64,000 nucleotides of DNA, from positions 140,256 to 204,255 of the forward strand of contig JAEUQA010000062.1 in the NCBI GenBank assembly GCA_016789845.1, written 5' to 3'. The notes beneath the pieces are model-generated. The model searched no databases and was not told the DNA's origin. It saw only the letters and a list, made by a program, of their open reading frames with translations. Of the stretch, positions 41,082 through 51,468 are shown piece by piece. Position numbers and translations under genes: made by a program. Every line of letters begins with the position of its first letter. Within the stretch, counting starts at the first letter, position 1. Source of the stretch: Chromatiales bacterium. GTDB lineage: Bacteria; Pseudomonadota; Gammaproteobacteria; Steroidobacterales; GCA-2729495.

Positions 41082-42230
41082 TCAGTCGCGAGATTTATCC
41101 AGTCCCATGCCGATCATCTGGTTGGTCGCGACGGCAGGATGGAGGGGCCGGCCTTCGGCTCGTCCCACCCTCAACCAATGGGCAAAGCCTGAATCCAGGT
41201 CTCCGGACCTGACCTGCGCGTCGACGTCAGGATTGGCTGCCAGGTACGGAATCTCAAGAAAGTCCGGATCCAGGGGCGGGGAATCACCCAGGTATGCCTG
41301 GATGAAGGCGCCGGTCACCTTGCCGACGGCCTCGTCCAGGACGTGGAGGCGATCCGGTGCGTAGTTGGCGGACTGGGCGCCCAGCGTAATCATCTCGAAA
41401 CTGGGGAAGTAGGCCACGTCCGCATGAGCGCGGCAAAAGGCCTCAGCGGCGGCGCGCAACGTGCACTTCGAGCGGGTGTTGGCGACCAGCACATCGTCTC
41501 CGGAAAACGTAGCAGTCATCGGCACAGGGGAGACGGTCACGATCAGGCGGCTTCCCGGGTTTAGCTGCTTGAGGATTGCGTAGAAGCGTTCGAGGGCACC
41601 CTGGTTGTCTGCGACATCCGTGATGTGCAGCTCGTAGCGGTTGGGCTGGCGGCGGACGCTGAAATATCGCGGTCCGGAATTGAGCCAGATATCGTGGGTT
41701 GCATCACGCCAGACTTCGTTGAGACCCAGGGTGACGATCACCACATCCGCCCGGGCGATTCGCGGAAAGTAGTCTCCGCTGAGGTAGGCCCTTCGGGCGA
41801 GGGCCCTGTCCCGGGTCACTGGCTGGACCCCGGGCGCAAGCTGCAGGTCCAGCCAGCCGGAATCTGCCTCGACGAGGACGGCGCCGGGATCGGCCGGCGG
41901 AGCGACCAGCCACTGCAACTCCTGCAGCATCGAATGAGTCGTGAACTTGTTGACCAGGCCATTCGGTCGCCCCGGCCACTCTTCCCGGGGCGAATGGATT
42001 CCCTTGGACAGCACGGGAATCCCCCGGTAAAGGAGGTGCTCTTCGATATTGCGCGCGAAACAGGAGCCGATGCAGAAAACCTCGTGCGACCGCTCGATCT
42101 TGAAAGTTCGCTGGAAGTGAACAGGGACTGGCGCACCGGTCAGCCGCTTCGCAGCTTCCTCCCACTGGGCCCCCGGTGACTTGGTGATCCGGGTCCAGGC
42201 TTCCTGCGCAGTCAATCGGTCGTAGCTCAT
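41082..42230 (-). CDS. GSCFA-family SGNH hydrolase
   Basis: 382 residues. The name-giving motif is GSCFARNIEEHLL; Ser in GSCF is the likely nucleophile. Block III is present as LGLNEVW (oxyanion Asn) and the Asp-x2-His pair as PDRLHVLDEA, so a complete SGNH active site is predicted. Near the C-terminus, YLAANPDVDAQVRSGDL followed by HWLRVGRAEGRPL matches a short repeat seen in many polysaccharide-related proteins, suggesting an O-acetylation/deacetylation or lipid/sugar-modifying role. It is 29 bases downstream of the methyltransferase gene. Base composition of both is visibly lower in GC than the surroundings. Confidence 0.82.
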   Translation of the reverse strand: MSYDRLTAQEAWTRITKSPGAQWEEAAKRLTGAPVPVHFQRTFKIERSHEVFCIGSCFARNIEEHLLYRGIPVLSKGIHSPREEWPGRPNGLVNKFTTHSMLQELQWLVAPPADPGAVLVEADSGWLDLQLAPGVQPVTRDRALARRAYLSGDYFPRIARADVVIVTLGLNEVWRDATHDIWLNSGPRYFSVRRQPNRYELHITDVADNQGALERFYAILKQLNPGSRLIVTVSPVPMTATFSGDDVLVANTRSKCTLRAAAEAFCRAHADVAYFPSFEMITLGAQSANYAPDRLHVLDEAVGKVTGAFIQAYLGDSPPLDPDFLEIPYLAANPDVDAQVRSGDLDSGFAHWLRVGRAEGRPLHPAVATNQMIGMGLDKSRD

Positions 42231-42259
42231 GTAAGCGCCTGAAAAATGCCGGAACGGAA

Positions 42260-43018
42260 CTAGGTCGCCGGGGGTTCCTGCGGCCGGAGAACCAGGCTGA
42301 ACCGTCGCCTGCCATCCCGTCCCATGGAGAAGTAATCGTTTACGCCACGCAAATCGGAGAAAACGGCGGCATTCCAGTCGATAGGACTGCAGTTCATGCC
42401 CAGCGACCTGGCCATCAGATTCAACCCGCCTTTGCTCGCCAGCCCGACGATGTTCTCCGGCTGGCCGTATTTGTTCTCGATGGCATTCAGGATGCTTTCA
42501 GTGGGCTCCATCTCCAGCTTAATGAATGCATCCTCCGAATCGATAAGCACGGTGTCCAGGACAATCATTGTGGGCGAAAGCTCTCGCATGAGCTTGAGCA
42601 TCAAGTAATGATCCATTACGTGATAAAACAAGCCCAAATTGAGTATGACGTCGAACCTCTGTCGTTCCCGCACGAGTTCGGGCAAGACATCAAACACGTC
42701 ACCCCGTATGAACTGATAGCGGGATTGATCCATTGCACTGAATGCCGGGCTGCGGAAGTCGATCAGTTCCTGTCGACACTCGATCCCCACGACGTGCCTT
42801 GCGCCAAGCATCAGAGCTGCAAAACTCCAGCGCCCATCGTGCGATGCGAGATCCAGTACTGTCCTGCCCTCGATTTCCCCGCGAAGAGGTTCCAGAATCA
42901 CGCGGTGCCGCGCGTTGAGCCGGGCACGCTGGAAGTCGTTATAGAAGAATGTGCCCCCATTGCCCCATTCAAGGACGCGGTCTTCTCCAAAGCCATTTTC
43001 AATCGAGAATATCGCCAT
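42260..43018 (-). CDS. Class I SAM-dependent methyltransferase
   Basis: 252 residues. Motif I is LDLASHDGRWSFAAL and motif II GIECRQEL, with YQFIRGDVFDVLPEL (acidic loop) and DVILNLGLFYHVMDHY behind. The N-terminal GFGEDRVLEWGNGGTFFYND is atypical of common families. No specific substrate can be named; the pairing with a GSCFA hydrolase suggests modification of a cell-surface glycan or capsule precursor. The start ATG 43018 begins at a clear break; the longer in-frame start at 43111 extends through a non-conserved stretch. GC is markedly lower than neighbours, hinting at recent transfer. Confidence 0.78.
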   Translation of the reverse strand: MAIFSIENGFGEDRVLEWGNGGTFFYNDFQRARLNARHRVILEPLRGEIEGRTVLDLASHDGRWSFAALMLGARHVVGIECRQELIDFRSPAFSAMDQSRYQFIRGDVFDVLPELVRERQRFDVILNLGLFYHVMDHYLMLKLMRELSPTMIVLDTVLIDSEDAFIKLEMEPTESILNAIENKYGQPENIVGLASKGGLNLMARSLGMNCSPIDWNAAVFSDLRGVNDYFSMGRDGRRRFSLVLRPQEPPAT

Positions 43019-43126
43019 AATCCCGGCCTGACGGTGCTTCACTGTGGGTCGCGACGCGGATGCGGGATGATCGCATAGCCAACGGCCAATCCGCCCTAGG
43101 CCCGGGGCCATCTTGAGCGGAACGTA

Positions 43127-43148
43127 GCCAGGGCTAGCCAGCCCTGGC
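43127..43148 (-). terminator. Hairpin downstream of the cytochrome c lipoprotein gene
   Basis: gccagggct (43127-43135) pairs with agccctggc (43140-43148) around an AGCC loop, a nine-base perfect stem 25 bases past the cytochrome stop on the minus strand. No U-tract follows, so the call as terminator rests on position and stem strength. Confidence 0.45.
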
Positions 43149-43173
43149 GATACGGGCCGGTGTCCGGGCGCGG

Positions 43174-43626
43174 CTAGGGGTAGACGTAGCCGTAGGGGTA
43201 GGCCTGCGGCGGTACCACCTGGTAGACCGACTGGAGAAACGCCACCAGATCCGTCAGTTGCTGGACCGTCATCACGTCGTTCACCTTGCCGACCTCCATC
43301 AGCGACTCACCTTCCGGTGCGACCACGTCGCGCGGATAGCCCGGCGCGATCCGGTGGGACGGGTTGATGATGGACGTGACCAGCTGCCCGTAGCTCTTGA
43401 CCAGGCTCACCTCGCCGCCAAGTTTCACCGCTGCCGCCGGGGTGCCTTCGAAGCGGGCATCTACGCCTTCCACCTGATGGCAGGCGTAGCACTGCAGGTC
43501 GACGAATGCCTGGCGCCCGGCCGCTGCATCACCGTCCGGGAGTCGAAAGCCCGCGGCGGACTTCGGCCCCGTGCCGCAGGCGGACAGCAGGGCGGCACCC
43601 AGTGCGATCACGAACAGCGCCTTCAT
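43174..43626 (-). CDS. Monoheme cytochrome c lipoprotein
   Basis: 150 residues. A lipobox (LLSAC, Cys17) and a heme c site C46-Y-A-C49-H50 show a membrane-tethered class I cytochrome. An axial methionine could be the one in MEVGKVNDVMT. The C-terminus ends in a Tyr/Pro-rich tail PQAYPYGYVYP. It faces the periplasm and could deliver electrons to an unidentified partner. The next gene on the same strand is a 35-residue membrane peptide 84 bases upstream. Confidence 0.85.
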   Translation of the reverse strand: MKALFVIALGAALLSACGTGPKSAAGFRLPDGDAAAGRQAFVDLQCYACHQVEGVDARFEGTPAAAVKLGGEVSLVKSYGQLVTSIINPSHRIAPGYPRDVVAPEGESLMEVGKVNDVMTVQQLTDLVAFLQSVYQVVPPQAYPYGYVYP

Positions 43627-43710
43627 GATGAGGACCTCGGCTGCTGGCTGGAGATCCTCTCACCATAGCCCTGTCGGCCCCCGCTGGCGAGTAGGTAAAA
43701 TCCCGAAGCC

Positions 43711-43818
43711 TCAGATCGCCAGGGCGATGAACCGCACGATGCCGGCCAGGGCGATAAGGCTGATGGCAACGACGAAGGCCGTTTCGACGTACTGACTGAG
43801 CGAGCTGAGGCGGGTCAT
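43711..43818 (-). CDS. 35-residue single-pass membrane peptide
   Basis: Reads MTRLSSLSQYVETAF, then a hydrophobic helix VVAISLIALAGIVRFIALAI to the stop. GGAGAAG lies five bases before the ATG on the minus strand, an excellent ribosome-binding site, which lifts it above chance. One transmembrane helix with a short polar N-terminus is typical of regulatory micro-proteins that act on membrane enzymes. It lies between the cytochrome c lipoprotein gene (same strand) and the divergent TPR gene. Confidence 0.5.
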   Translation of the reverse strand: MTRLSSLSQYVETAFVVAISLIALAGIVRFIALAI

Positions 43819-43937
43819 GGGCTTCTCCGTGAAAGGTTGGATGACGCCCGGGATTTCGGGGCGCCGCCCGCGGCGGATGCGGCTGAAGGGCCATCGTTAC
43901 AAAGAGTTACAGACCGCCCGCTGGCCGGCACCCGCCC

Positions 43938-43943
43938 TATACT
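43938..43943 (+). promoter_or_regulatory. -10 element close to the TPR gene start
   Basis: TATACT ends nine bases before the ATG at 43953, so the leader would be only about seven bases and no Shine-Dalgarno site is possible. The -35 is not recognisable. Confidence 0.45.
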
Positions 43944-43952
43944 CAGGGCCGC

Positions 43953-45506
43953 ATGGCCAGCCCCCCGCCCAGTTCCGGAAATGACGCCCTCCGCCAGGCC
44001 ATGGCGCTGCACCGGGCGGGCCGCCTGCAGGAAGCCGACGAGCGCTATGCCGCCGTTCTTCGCGCAGAGCCGAGGCAGGCGCAGGCACTCCGCCTGCGGG
44101 GCATCCTGGCCCGGGACACGGGCCACCACGAACTCTCGCTGAAGCTGCTCCGCAAGGCCGCGGATGCCGCGCCGGCGGACCCGGAACCCGCCGCCGAACT
44201 GGGCCTCTCCTGCCTGGCGGCCGGCTACCTGCAGCTGGCCGAAGCCGCGTTCCGCAAGGCCCTCGCCCGGGACCCGGACTCCGGGAAAGCGCTGGCGAAC
44301 CTGGGCGCGCTGCTCCAGTACCGGGGCCACGCGCAGGCCGCCATCGACTGCCACCGGCGGGTCCTGGAGCTGGACCCGGATGACCTGGAGGTCCGCTGCA
44401 ACCTGGCCACGACGCTGGTCGAGGCGGGCAGGGGCGATGAAGCGCTGGTCGAGTGCGACGCCGCGCTGGTGGTCGCGCCGGGCGAGCCCGGTCTGCTGGC
44501 CACGAAGGGCGCCGTCCTCGTGGGCCTCGGCCGCCATGCCGACGCGGCGCCGCTGCTCGAGGCGGCGCTGGAGGCGGGCCCCGACGACATGGCGCTGATC
44601 AACCTGGGACTGGCCCGCCAGGCGCTCGGTCAACCGGGCCAGGCGATTGCCGTCCTCGAGACCGCTGTCCGCGTCAATCCGGACAACGCACGGGCGACCG
44701 CCGATCTCACCGCGTTGCTGTCGGCGGAGGGCCGCAGCGAGGCGGCCCTCCGGCTGAGCGACGACTTCCTGAAGCGCCACCCCGGCGAGCGGCTCGTGCT
44801 TGCTTCCCGGGGCGTTGCCCTGCGGGATGCCGGCCAGGCCGAACAGGCGCGGGCACTCATCGACCTGGAACGACTGGTCAGGATCAGCGAACTGCCCGTG
44901 CCCCGGGGCTTCACCGGCATCGCCGAGTTCAATGGGCAGCTCGCCACCCTGTTGCGCGGCGATCCGTCCCTGCTCGCCAGTCCCCTCAGCAAGGCCACCC
45001 GCGGCGGTGCGCAGACCGGCGAGCTGGATCCGGATTCTTCACCGATCCTCGGTGCGTTCCGTGACACGCTGAACGCGGAACTGCGCACGCTGGTGGGAGA
45101 GTTGAGGAGGGAGGGTTTTGCCGGGCACCCCGTGATGGCCTGGGCCGCGGAGCGCTGGACCTTGCGACTATGGGGAACCCTGCTCGCGCCTGGCGGCCAC
45201 CAGCTCCCGCACCTGCACCCCCTGGCCTGGCTGAGCGGTGTCTACTATGTGGAGGTGCCGCCGGGTCTCGGCACCGACGGCGCCCTGGAGTTCGGCGAGC
45301 CTCCGCCCGGGATCAGCGCGCGTGTCGGGCCGGAACGTCGCCGGATCAGCGCGACACCCGGGCGCCTGGTCGTGTTCCCGTCCTGGTTCTGGCACCGGAC
45401 GCTGCCGTTCACCCAGCCGGGCGAACGGATCAGCCTGGCTTTCGACGTGATGCCGCTGGCTACCGGGGCCTGTTCCCCCGGCCGCCCGGTCGTCAGCCGC
45501 GCTTGA
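43953..45506 (+). CDS. TPR protein with C-terminal 2OG-Fe(II) oxygenase-like domain
   Basis: 517 residues. Seven to eight tetratricopeptide repeats (residues about 10-290; e.g. AEAAFRKALARDPDSGKALA, NLGALLQYRGHAQAAIDCHR) form a protein-binding superhelix. The C-terminal 200 residues carry HLHPLAWLSGVYYVEVP and FPSWFWHRTLPFTQPGERIS, which fit the putative 2-oxoglutarate/Fe(II) oxygenase family often fused to TPRs: His of HxH/H..., distal His in WHRT, and Arg in ERIS for 2-oxoglutarate. It could hydroxylate a peptide substrate held by the TPRs. The 3' end overlaps the convergent small membrane gene by 14 bases. Confidence 0.78.
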   Translation: MASPPPSSGNDALRQAMALHRAGRLQEADERYAAVLRAEPRQAQALRLRGILARDTGHHELSLKLLRKAADAAPADPEPAAELGLSCLAAGYLQLAEAAFRKALARDPDSGKALANLGALLQYRGHAQAAIDCHRRVLELDPDDLEVRCNLATTLVEAGRGDEALVECDAALVVAPGEPGLLATKGAVLVGLGRHADAAPLLEAALEAGPDDMALINLGLARQALGQPGQAIAVLETAVRVNPDNARATADLTALLSAEGRSEAALRLSDDFLKRHPGERLVLASRGVALRDAGQAEQARALIDLERLVRISELPVPRGFTGIAEFNGQLATLLRGDPSLLASPLSKATRGGAQTGELDPDSSPILGAFRDTLNAELRTLVGELRREGFAGHPVMAWAAERWTLRLWGTLLAPGGHQLPHLHPLAWLSGVYYVEVPPGLGTDGALEFGEPPPGISARVGPERRRISATPGRLVVFPSWFWHRTLPFTQPGERISLAFDVMPLATGACSPGRPVVSRA

Positions 45507-45747
45507 AGATTCCGAGTTTCCCGAGGATGAAGATGAGGATCACCGCGCCGGCGATCGCGACCAGGAAGCCCGCGATCCGGCCCCCGGCAGTGATTCCCAG
45601 CAGCCCGGCGATCCAGAAGCCGAGCGACGAGCCCACGATGCCGACCAGCACGTTGGCGATCCACCCCATCTGGGCGTTGGTCTTCATCACGATGCTGGCC
45701 AGCCAGCCGACGATTCCACCGATGATCAACGAGATGATCCAGTTCAT
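45493..45747 (-). CDS. GlsB/YeaQ/YmgE family membrane protein
   Basis: 84 residues, three helices: IISLIIGGIVGWLASIVM, MGWIANVLVGIVGSSLGFWI and GGRIAGFLVAIAGAVILIFI. This is the transglycosylase-associated/GlsB family, small stress-induced inner-membrane proteins widespread in bacteria. Its 3' end overlaps the convergent TPR gene by 14 bases. Function is unknown beyond stress association. Confidence 0.9.
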   Translation of the reverse strand: MNWIISLIIGGIVGWLASIVMKTNAQMGWIANVLVGIVGSSLGFWIAGLLGITAGGRIAGFLVAIAGAVILIFILGKLGIFKRG

Positions 45748-46010
45748 GGCATATCTCCCCCGGTTGATTCACTTGCCAGGTCGATAGTACGCCCAAGGAG
45801 CGGCTTCAGTCTCGGGCGAGGGGAGCGACGCCAACCCTGATGCAGCTACTGGCGGAACGCCCGGACAGAGCGGCAGCGTGGGCGGGTGTCCCGTCTGGCG
45901 CTCACCGGGTCCTCCCGGTAGCCGGACGGGATCCCGGCCGGGATGCCGCGGGCCACGGAGTCCGTTCGGTCGCGCCTGAAGGTGAAGGCGCGGCTCCCGG
46001 CGGGCTGGAT

Positions 46011-46016
46011 TACCAT
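46011..46016 (+). promoter_or_regulatory. -10-like element at the start of the diheme cytochrome gene
   Basis: TACCAT ends six bases before the ATG at 46023 within a GC-rich 275-base gap that holds no other gene I can support. This predicts a leaderless transcript. No -35 is seen. Confidence 0.3.
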
Positions 46017-46022
46017 TTACCC

Positions 46023-48055
<2,033 letters not shown>

Positions 48056-48069
48056 CCCGGGACCTCCCC

Positions 48070-49695
48070 GTGATCACCACCGCCAACCTCACCATGCAAT
48101 TTGGTGCCCGGCCCCTGTTCGAGAACGTCTCGGCCAAGTTCGGGGGCGGCAACCGCTACGGGCTGATCGGGGCGAACGGCTGCGGCAAGTCCACCTTCAT
48201 GAAGATCCTCGGTGGCGACCTGGCGCCCACGTCGGGCAACGTGGCCCTGGATGCCGGCGTCCGCCTCGGCAAGCTGCGCCAGGACCAGTTCGCCTTCGAG
48301 GAATACCCGGTGATCGACACCGTGATCATGGGGCACGCCGAGCTCTGGCCGATCAAGCAGGAGCGGGACCGCATCTACGCCCTGGCCGAGATGAGCGAGG
48401 AAGACGGCATGCGGGTCGCCGAGCTGGAGACCCAGTTTGCCGAGCTCGACGGCTACACCGCCGAGTCCCGGGCCAGCGAGCTCCTGCGCGGCGTCGGCAT
48501 CCCGGCCGAGCTGGATGCGGGACTGATGAGCGAGGTGGCGCCCGGCTGGAAGCTGCGCGTGCTGCTGGCCCAGGCGCTCTTCGGCAATCCGGACGTGCTG
48601 CTGCTCGACGAGCCGACCAACAACCTGGACATCAACTCCATCCGCTGGGTCGAGGAGCTGCTCAACTCGCGCGACTGCACGATGGTGATCATCTCCCACG
48701 ACCGGCACTTCCTGAACAGCGTCTGCACACACATGGCGGACCTGGACTACGGCGAGCTGCGCATCTATCCCGGCAACTACGACCAGTACATGGTCGCGTC
48801 CACGGTTGCGAGGGAGCGCCTCCTGGCCGACAACGCGAAGAAGAAGGCCCAGATCGCCGAGCTGCAGACCTTCGTCAGCCGCTTCTCCGCCAATGCGTCG
48901 AAGGCACGGCAGGCCACCTCCCGGGCCCGCCAGATCGAGAAGATCGAGGTGGCCGAGGTAAAGCCCTCGAGCCGGGTGAGCCCGTTCATCCGCTTCGACC
49001 AGGCGCGGAAGCTGTACCGGCTGGCGCTGGAAGTCGAGGGGCTGACGAAGGGTTACGACGCGCAGCCGCTGTTCAGGGGCCTCAACCTCAAGGTCGAGGT
49101 GGGGGAGCGCATCGCGATCATCGGCGCCAATGGCGTCGGCAAGACCACCCTGTTGAAGTGCCTGGTGCAGGAGCTGCCGCCCGACGAGGGCACGGTGAAG
49201 TGGTCGGAGAACGTGGCGACCGGCTACGTGCCCCAGGACCGTGGCGACGACTTCGCCGCCGACCTCACGCTGTTCGACTGGATCCGCCAGTGGCAGCAGA
49301 AGACCGACGACGAGCAGGCACTGCGGGCGACGCTCGGGCGCATGCTGTTCTCGAAGGACGAGAGCCGGAAGTCGGTGAAGGTCATCTCCGGCGGCGAGGA
49401 GGGCCGGTTGCTGTTCGGCAAGATGATGCTGCTCAAGCCGAACGTGCTCCTCATGGACGAGCCAACCAACCACCTGGACATGGAGTCCATCGAGGCCCTC
49501 AACCTGGCGCTGGAGAACTACCCCGGTACGCTCATCTTCGTGAGCCACGACCGGGAGTTCGTGTCGTCGCTCGCCACGCGTGTGATCGAGATGAAGGGCG
49601 CCGGCGGTATCGTGGACTTCCACGGCGGCTACGAGGACTACCTGCGCAGCCAGGGCGTGGAAGCTGCCCGGGAGCCGAGGCGGATGAGTCGCTGA
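48070..49695 (+). CDS. ybiT: ABC-F ATPase, YbiT type
   Basis: 541 residues with two ABC domains and no membrane helices, so a ribosome-binding ABC-F protein. Walker [10 protein letters not shown] and GANGVGKTT; Walker [12 protein letters not shown] and [11 protein letters not shown]; second signature ISGGEEGR. The first signature reads VAPGWKLR rather than LSGGxxxR, a substitution that E. coli YbiT shares. A charged linker (about residues 240-310, e.g. [20 protein letters not shown]) lies between domains as in YbiT/EttA relatives. The start codon is GTG. It likely tunes translation elongation under stress. Confidence 0.9.
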   Translation: MITTANLTMQFGARPLFENVSAKFGGGNRYGLIGANGCGKSTFMKILGGDLAPTSGNVALDAGVRLGKLRQDQFAFEEYPVIDTVIMGHAELWPIKQERDRIYALAEMSEEDGMRVAELETQFAELDGYTAESRASELLRGVGIPAELDAGLMSEVAPGWKLRVLLAQALFGNPDVLLLDEPTNNLDINSIRWVEELLNSRDCTMVIISHDRHFLNSVCTHMADLDYGELRIYPGNYDQYMVASTVARERLLADNAKKKAQIAELQTFVSRFSANASKARQATSRARQIEKIEVAEVKPSSRVSPFIRFDQARKLYRLALEVEGLTKGYDAQPLFRGLNLKVEVGERIAIIGANGVGKTTLLKCLVQELPPDEGTVKWSENVATGYVPQDRGDDFAADLTLFDWIRQWQQKTDDEQALRATLGRMLFSKDESRKSVKVISGGEEGRLLFGKMMLLKPNVLLMDEPTNHLDMESIEALNLALENYPGTLIFVSHDREFVSSLATRVIEMKGAGGIVDFHGGYEDYLRSQGVEAAREPRRMSR

Positions 49696-49710
49696 CGCTG
49701 GTCAGCTCAC

Positions 49711-50079
49711 TTAACTGGCCGGACTGCCGGCATTCGGGCCTTGACCCACGCGCCTGAGCCGCATCCCCAGCCACGCCCCCAGCGCCGCGCCGGCGAAGCT
49801 GCCGAGCGAAATCATGGGGTGCTGCCCGCCGATGAGTTCCAGGAGCGGTTGCCCGCGCATCTGCGACACCGCGAGGTAGGTCAGCGCGGAGAAGGCGAGG
49901 TTGATCGCCAGCGCGACGGGGACGAAGCCGCGCCCCGCGAGGTAACCGCCCACCAGCATGCCAGCGAACATGGCGAGGAATGCGTGCAGGTAACCGAGGC
50001 CCAGCGGGTCGAGGAGGCGGCTGAAGAGCAGGTCGCCGGCGACGTAGCAGCCCGTGGCCGCGAGAACAGGCTTCAGCAC
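49711..50079 (-). CDS. Small integral membrane protein
   Basis: 122 residues, four predicted helices including LGYLHAFLAMFAGMLVGGYL and VPVALAINLAFSALTYLAVS. The start is GTG, whose first base is shared with the TAG of the upstream CNNM gene, so translation is coupled. No family is recognised. A glycine-rich core (GMLVGGYLAGRGF) and the coupling suggest an accessory to the CNNM/CorC protein. Confidence 0.65.
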   Translation of the reverse strand: MLKPVLAATGCYVAGDLLFSRLLDPLGLGYLHAFLAMFAGMLVGGYLAGRGFVPVALAINLAFSALTYLAVSQMRGQPLLELIGGQHPMISLGSFAGAALGAWLGMRLRRVGQGPNAGSPAS

Positions 50080-51380
50080 TAGCGGGGCCGGTCCCGCGCG
50101 GGCTGGTGAGCGGCGCCGTCGGTCCTGACACGCACGGTGCGAATCCTGTTCTCGGCAATCTGCAGCACTTCGATCAGGTAGCCATCGATCCGCAGCACGG
50201 TACCGGCCTGCGGAATCGTCTCGAGCCGTTCGAGCACCAGGCCATTCAGCGTCTTGGGGCCCTCGCTCGGAAGGTGCCAGCCAAGGGCCCGATTCAGCGC
50301 CCGGATGGTCGCGCTGGCATTGACCCGGTACACGCCCGGCGATTCCTGTTCCACATCCTTGTGGGCGACGGGCCCCGTGTCACTGGTGAACTCACCGACG
50401 ATCTCCTCCAGCAGGTCCTCCAGCGTGATCAGGCCCAGCACGTCGCCATACTCGTCGACGACGAAGGCGAAGCGCCGCTGGTCGCGCTGGAAGTCCAGCA
50501 GCTGCCTGTTGAGCGGCGTCCCCTCGGGCACGAACAGTGCGCCGCGCTGCGCGGCAATCTCGCGGATGGATTCCCGGGTCAGCTTCCCTTGGGCCAGTTC
50601 GTTTGCAACGCGCTTCATGTGCAGCACGCCGATGATGTTGTCCAGCTCGCCCTCGTACACGGGGAGGCGGGTGTGCTGGCTGTCCCGCAGTTGCTCGAGT
50701 ATCGCGTTCCAGTCGTCCGTGAGATCGATGCCGACGACCTCATTGCCGGGGATCATGATGTCGTCGACCGTGACGCGCTCGAGATCGAGGATGCTCATCA
50801 GCATCTGCCGGTGCCGGTGTGGAATCAGCACGCCCGCCTCGGCGACGACCGTGCGCAGTTCCTCCTGGGTCAGTGCCGTCTGCTGGGCCTGCTGGTCCAC
50901 ATTGACGCCGACCAGGCGCAGCATGCCGTTGGTCACCCTGTTGATGATCCAGACGGCCGGGAAGAGACACCACCCGAGCACCCGGTAGATGTGGGCGGAT
51001 GCCAGGGCAACCGGCCGTGGATGGAGGGCGCCCAGCGTCTTGGGCCCCACCTCGCAGAAGATCAGCATCAGCAGCGTCAGCAGCCCGGCACCGACCGCCA
51101 GCCATTCGTCGTCGAACTGCTGGAGCACGATCACCGCGACGAGCGTGGCGGCCAGGTTGTTCACCAGGTTGTTGCCGAGCAGGATCAGTCCGATCAGCTT
51201 GTCGGGCCGCGCCAGCAGCTTCTCGGCCATGATCGCGCCACGATGGCCCTTCCTGGCCAGGGTCCGCAGCTGGTAGCGATTGATGCTCATCAGGGCTGTC
51301 TCGGTGCCCGAGAAGAAGGCGGACAGCAGCAGGCAGACGGCCAGCAGCGAAAAGAGGACGCCGACGGAAAGTTCGTTCAC
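50079..51380 (-). CDS. CNNM/CorC family transporter
   Basis: 433 residues: DUF21 membrane domain (about 1-180, with FFSGTETALMSINRYQLRTL), a CBS pair (about 200-320, RLPVYEGELDNIIGVLHMKR) and a CorC/HlyC C-terminal domain (about 345-425). Members of this family are Mg2+ or Co2+ transporters with CBS domains sensing ATP. YfjD/CorB-like proteins of E. coli have this layout. Translationally coupled to the small membrane gene downstream. Metal identity cannot be told. Confidence 0.9.
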   Translation of the reverse strand: MNELSVGVLFSLLAVCLLLSAFFSGTETALMSINRYQLRTLARKGHRGAIMAEKLLARPDKLIGLILLGNNLVNNLAATLVAVIVLQQFDDEWLAVGAGLLTLLMLIFCEVGPKTLGALHPRPVALASAHIYRVLGWCLFPAVWIINRVTNGMLRLVGVNVDQQAQQTALTQEELRTVVAEAGVLIPHRHRQMLMSILDLERVTVDDIMIPGNEVVGIDLTDDWNAILEQLRDSQHTRLPVYEGELDNIIGVLHMKRVANELAQGKLTRESIREIAAQRGALFVPEGTPLNRQLLDFQRDQRRFAFVVDEYGDVLGLITLEDLLEEIVGEFTSDTGPVAHKDVEQESPGVYRVNASATIRALNRALGWHLPSEGPKTLNGLVLERLETIPQAGTVLRIDGYLIEVLQIAENRIRTVRVRTDGAAHQPARDRPR

Positions 51381-51468
51381 GGGCTTTGCGGGGACCCTCG
51401 CACCGGTTGCGGATCGTCAGCTGATTCTAGGCAACCGCGGCCCGTCTTGCACCCTCCGACGCCGGCCG

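Noticed and set aside
45748..46022. Possible coding region before the diheme cytochrome
   Set aside because: The frame open from 45840 gives only low-complexity residues ahead of the anchor helix, with no ribosome-binding site or conserved motif.
48070..49695. Degenerate first ABC signature in the ABC-F protein as a sign of lost activity
   Set aside because: E. coli YbiT has the same type of substitution, so it is normal for the subfamily.
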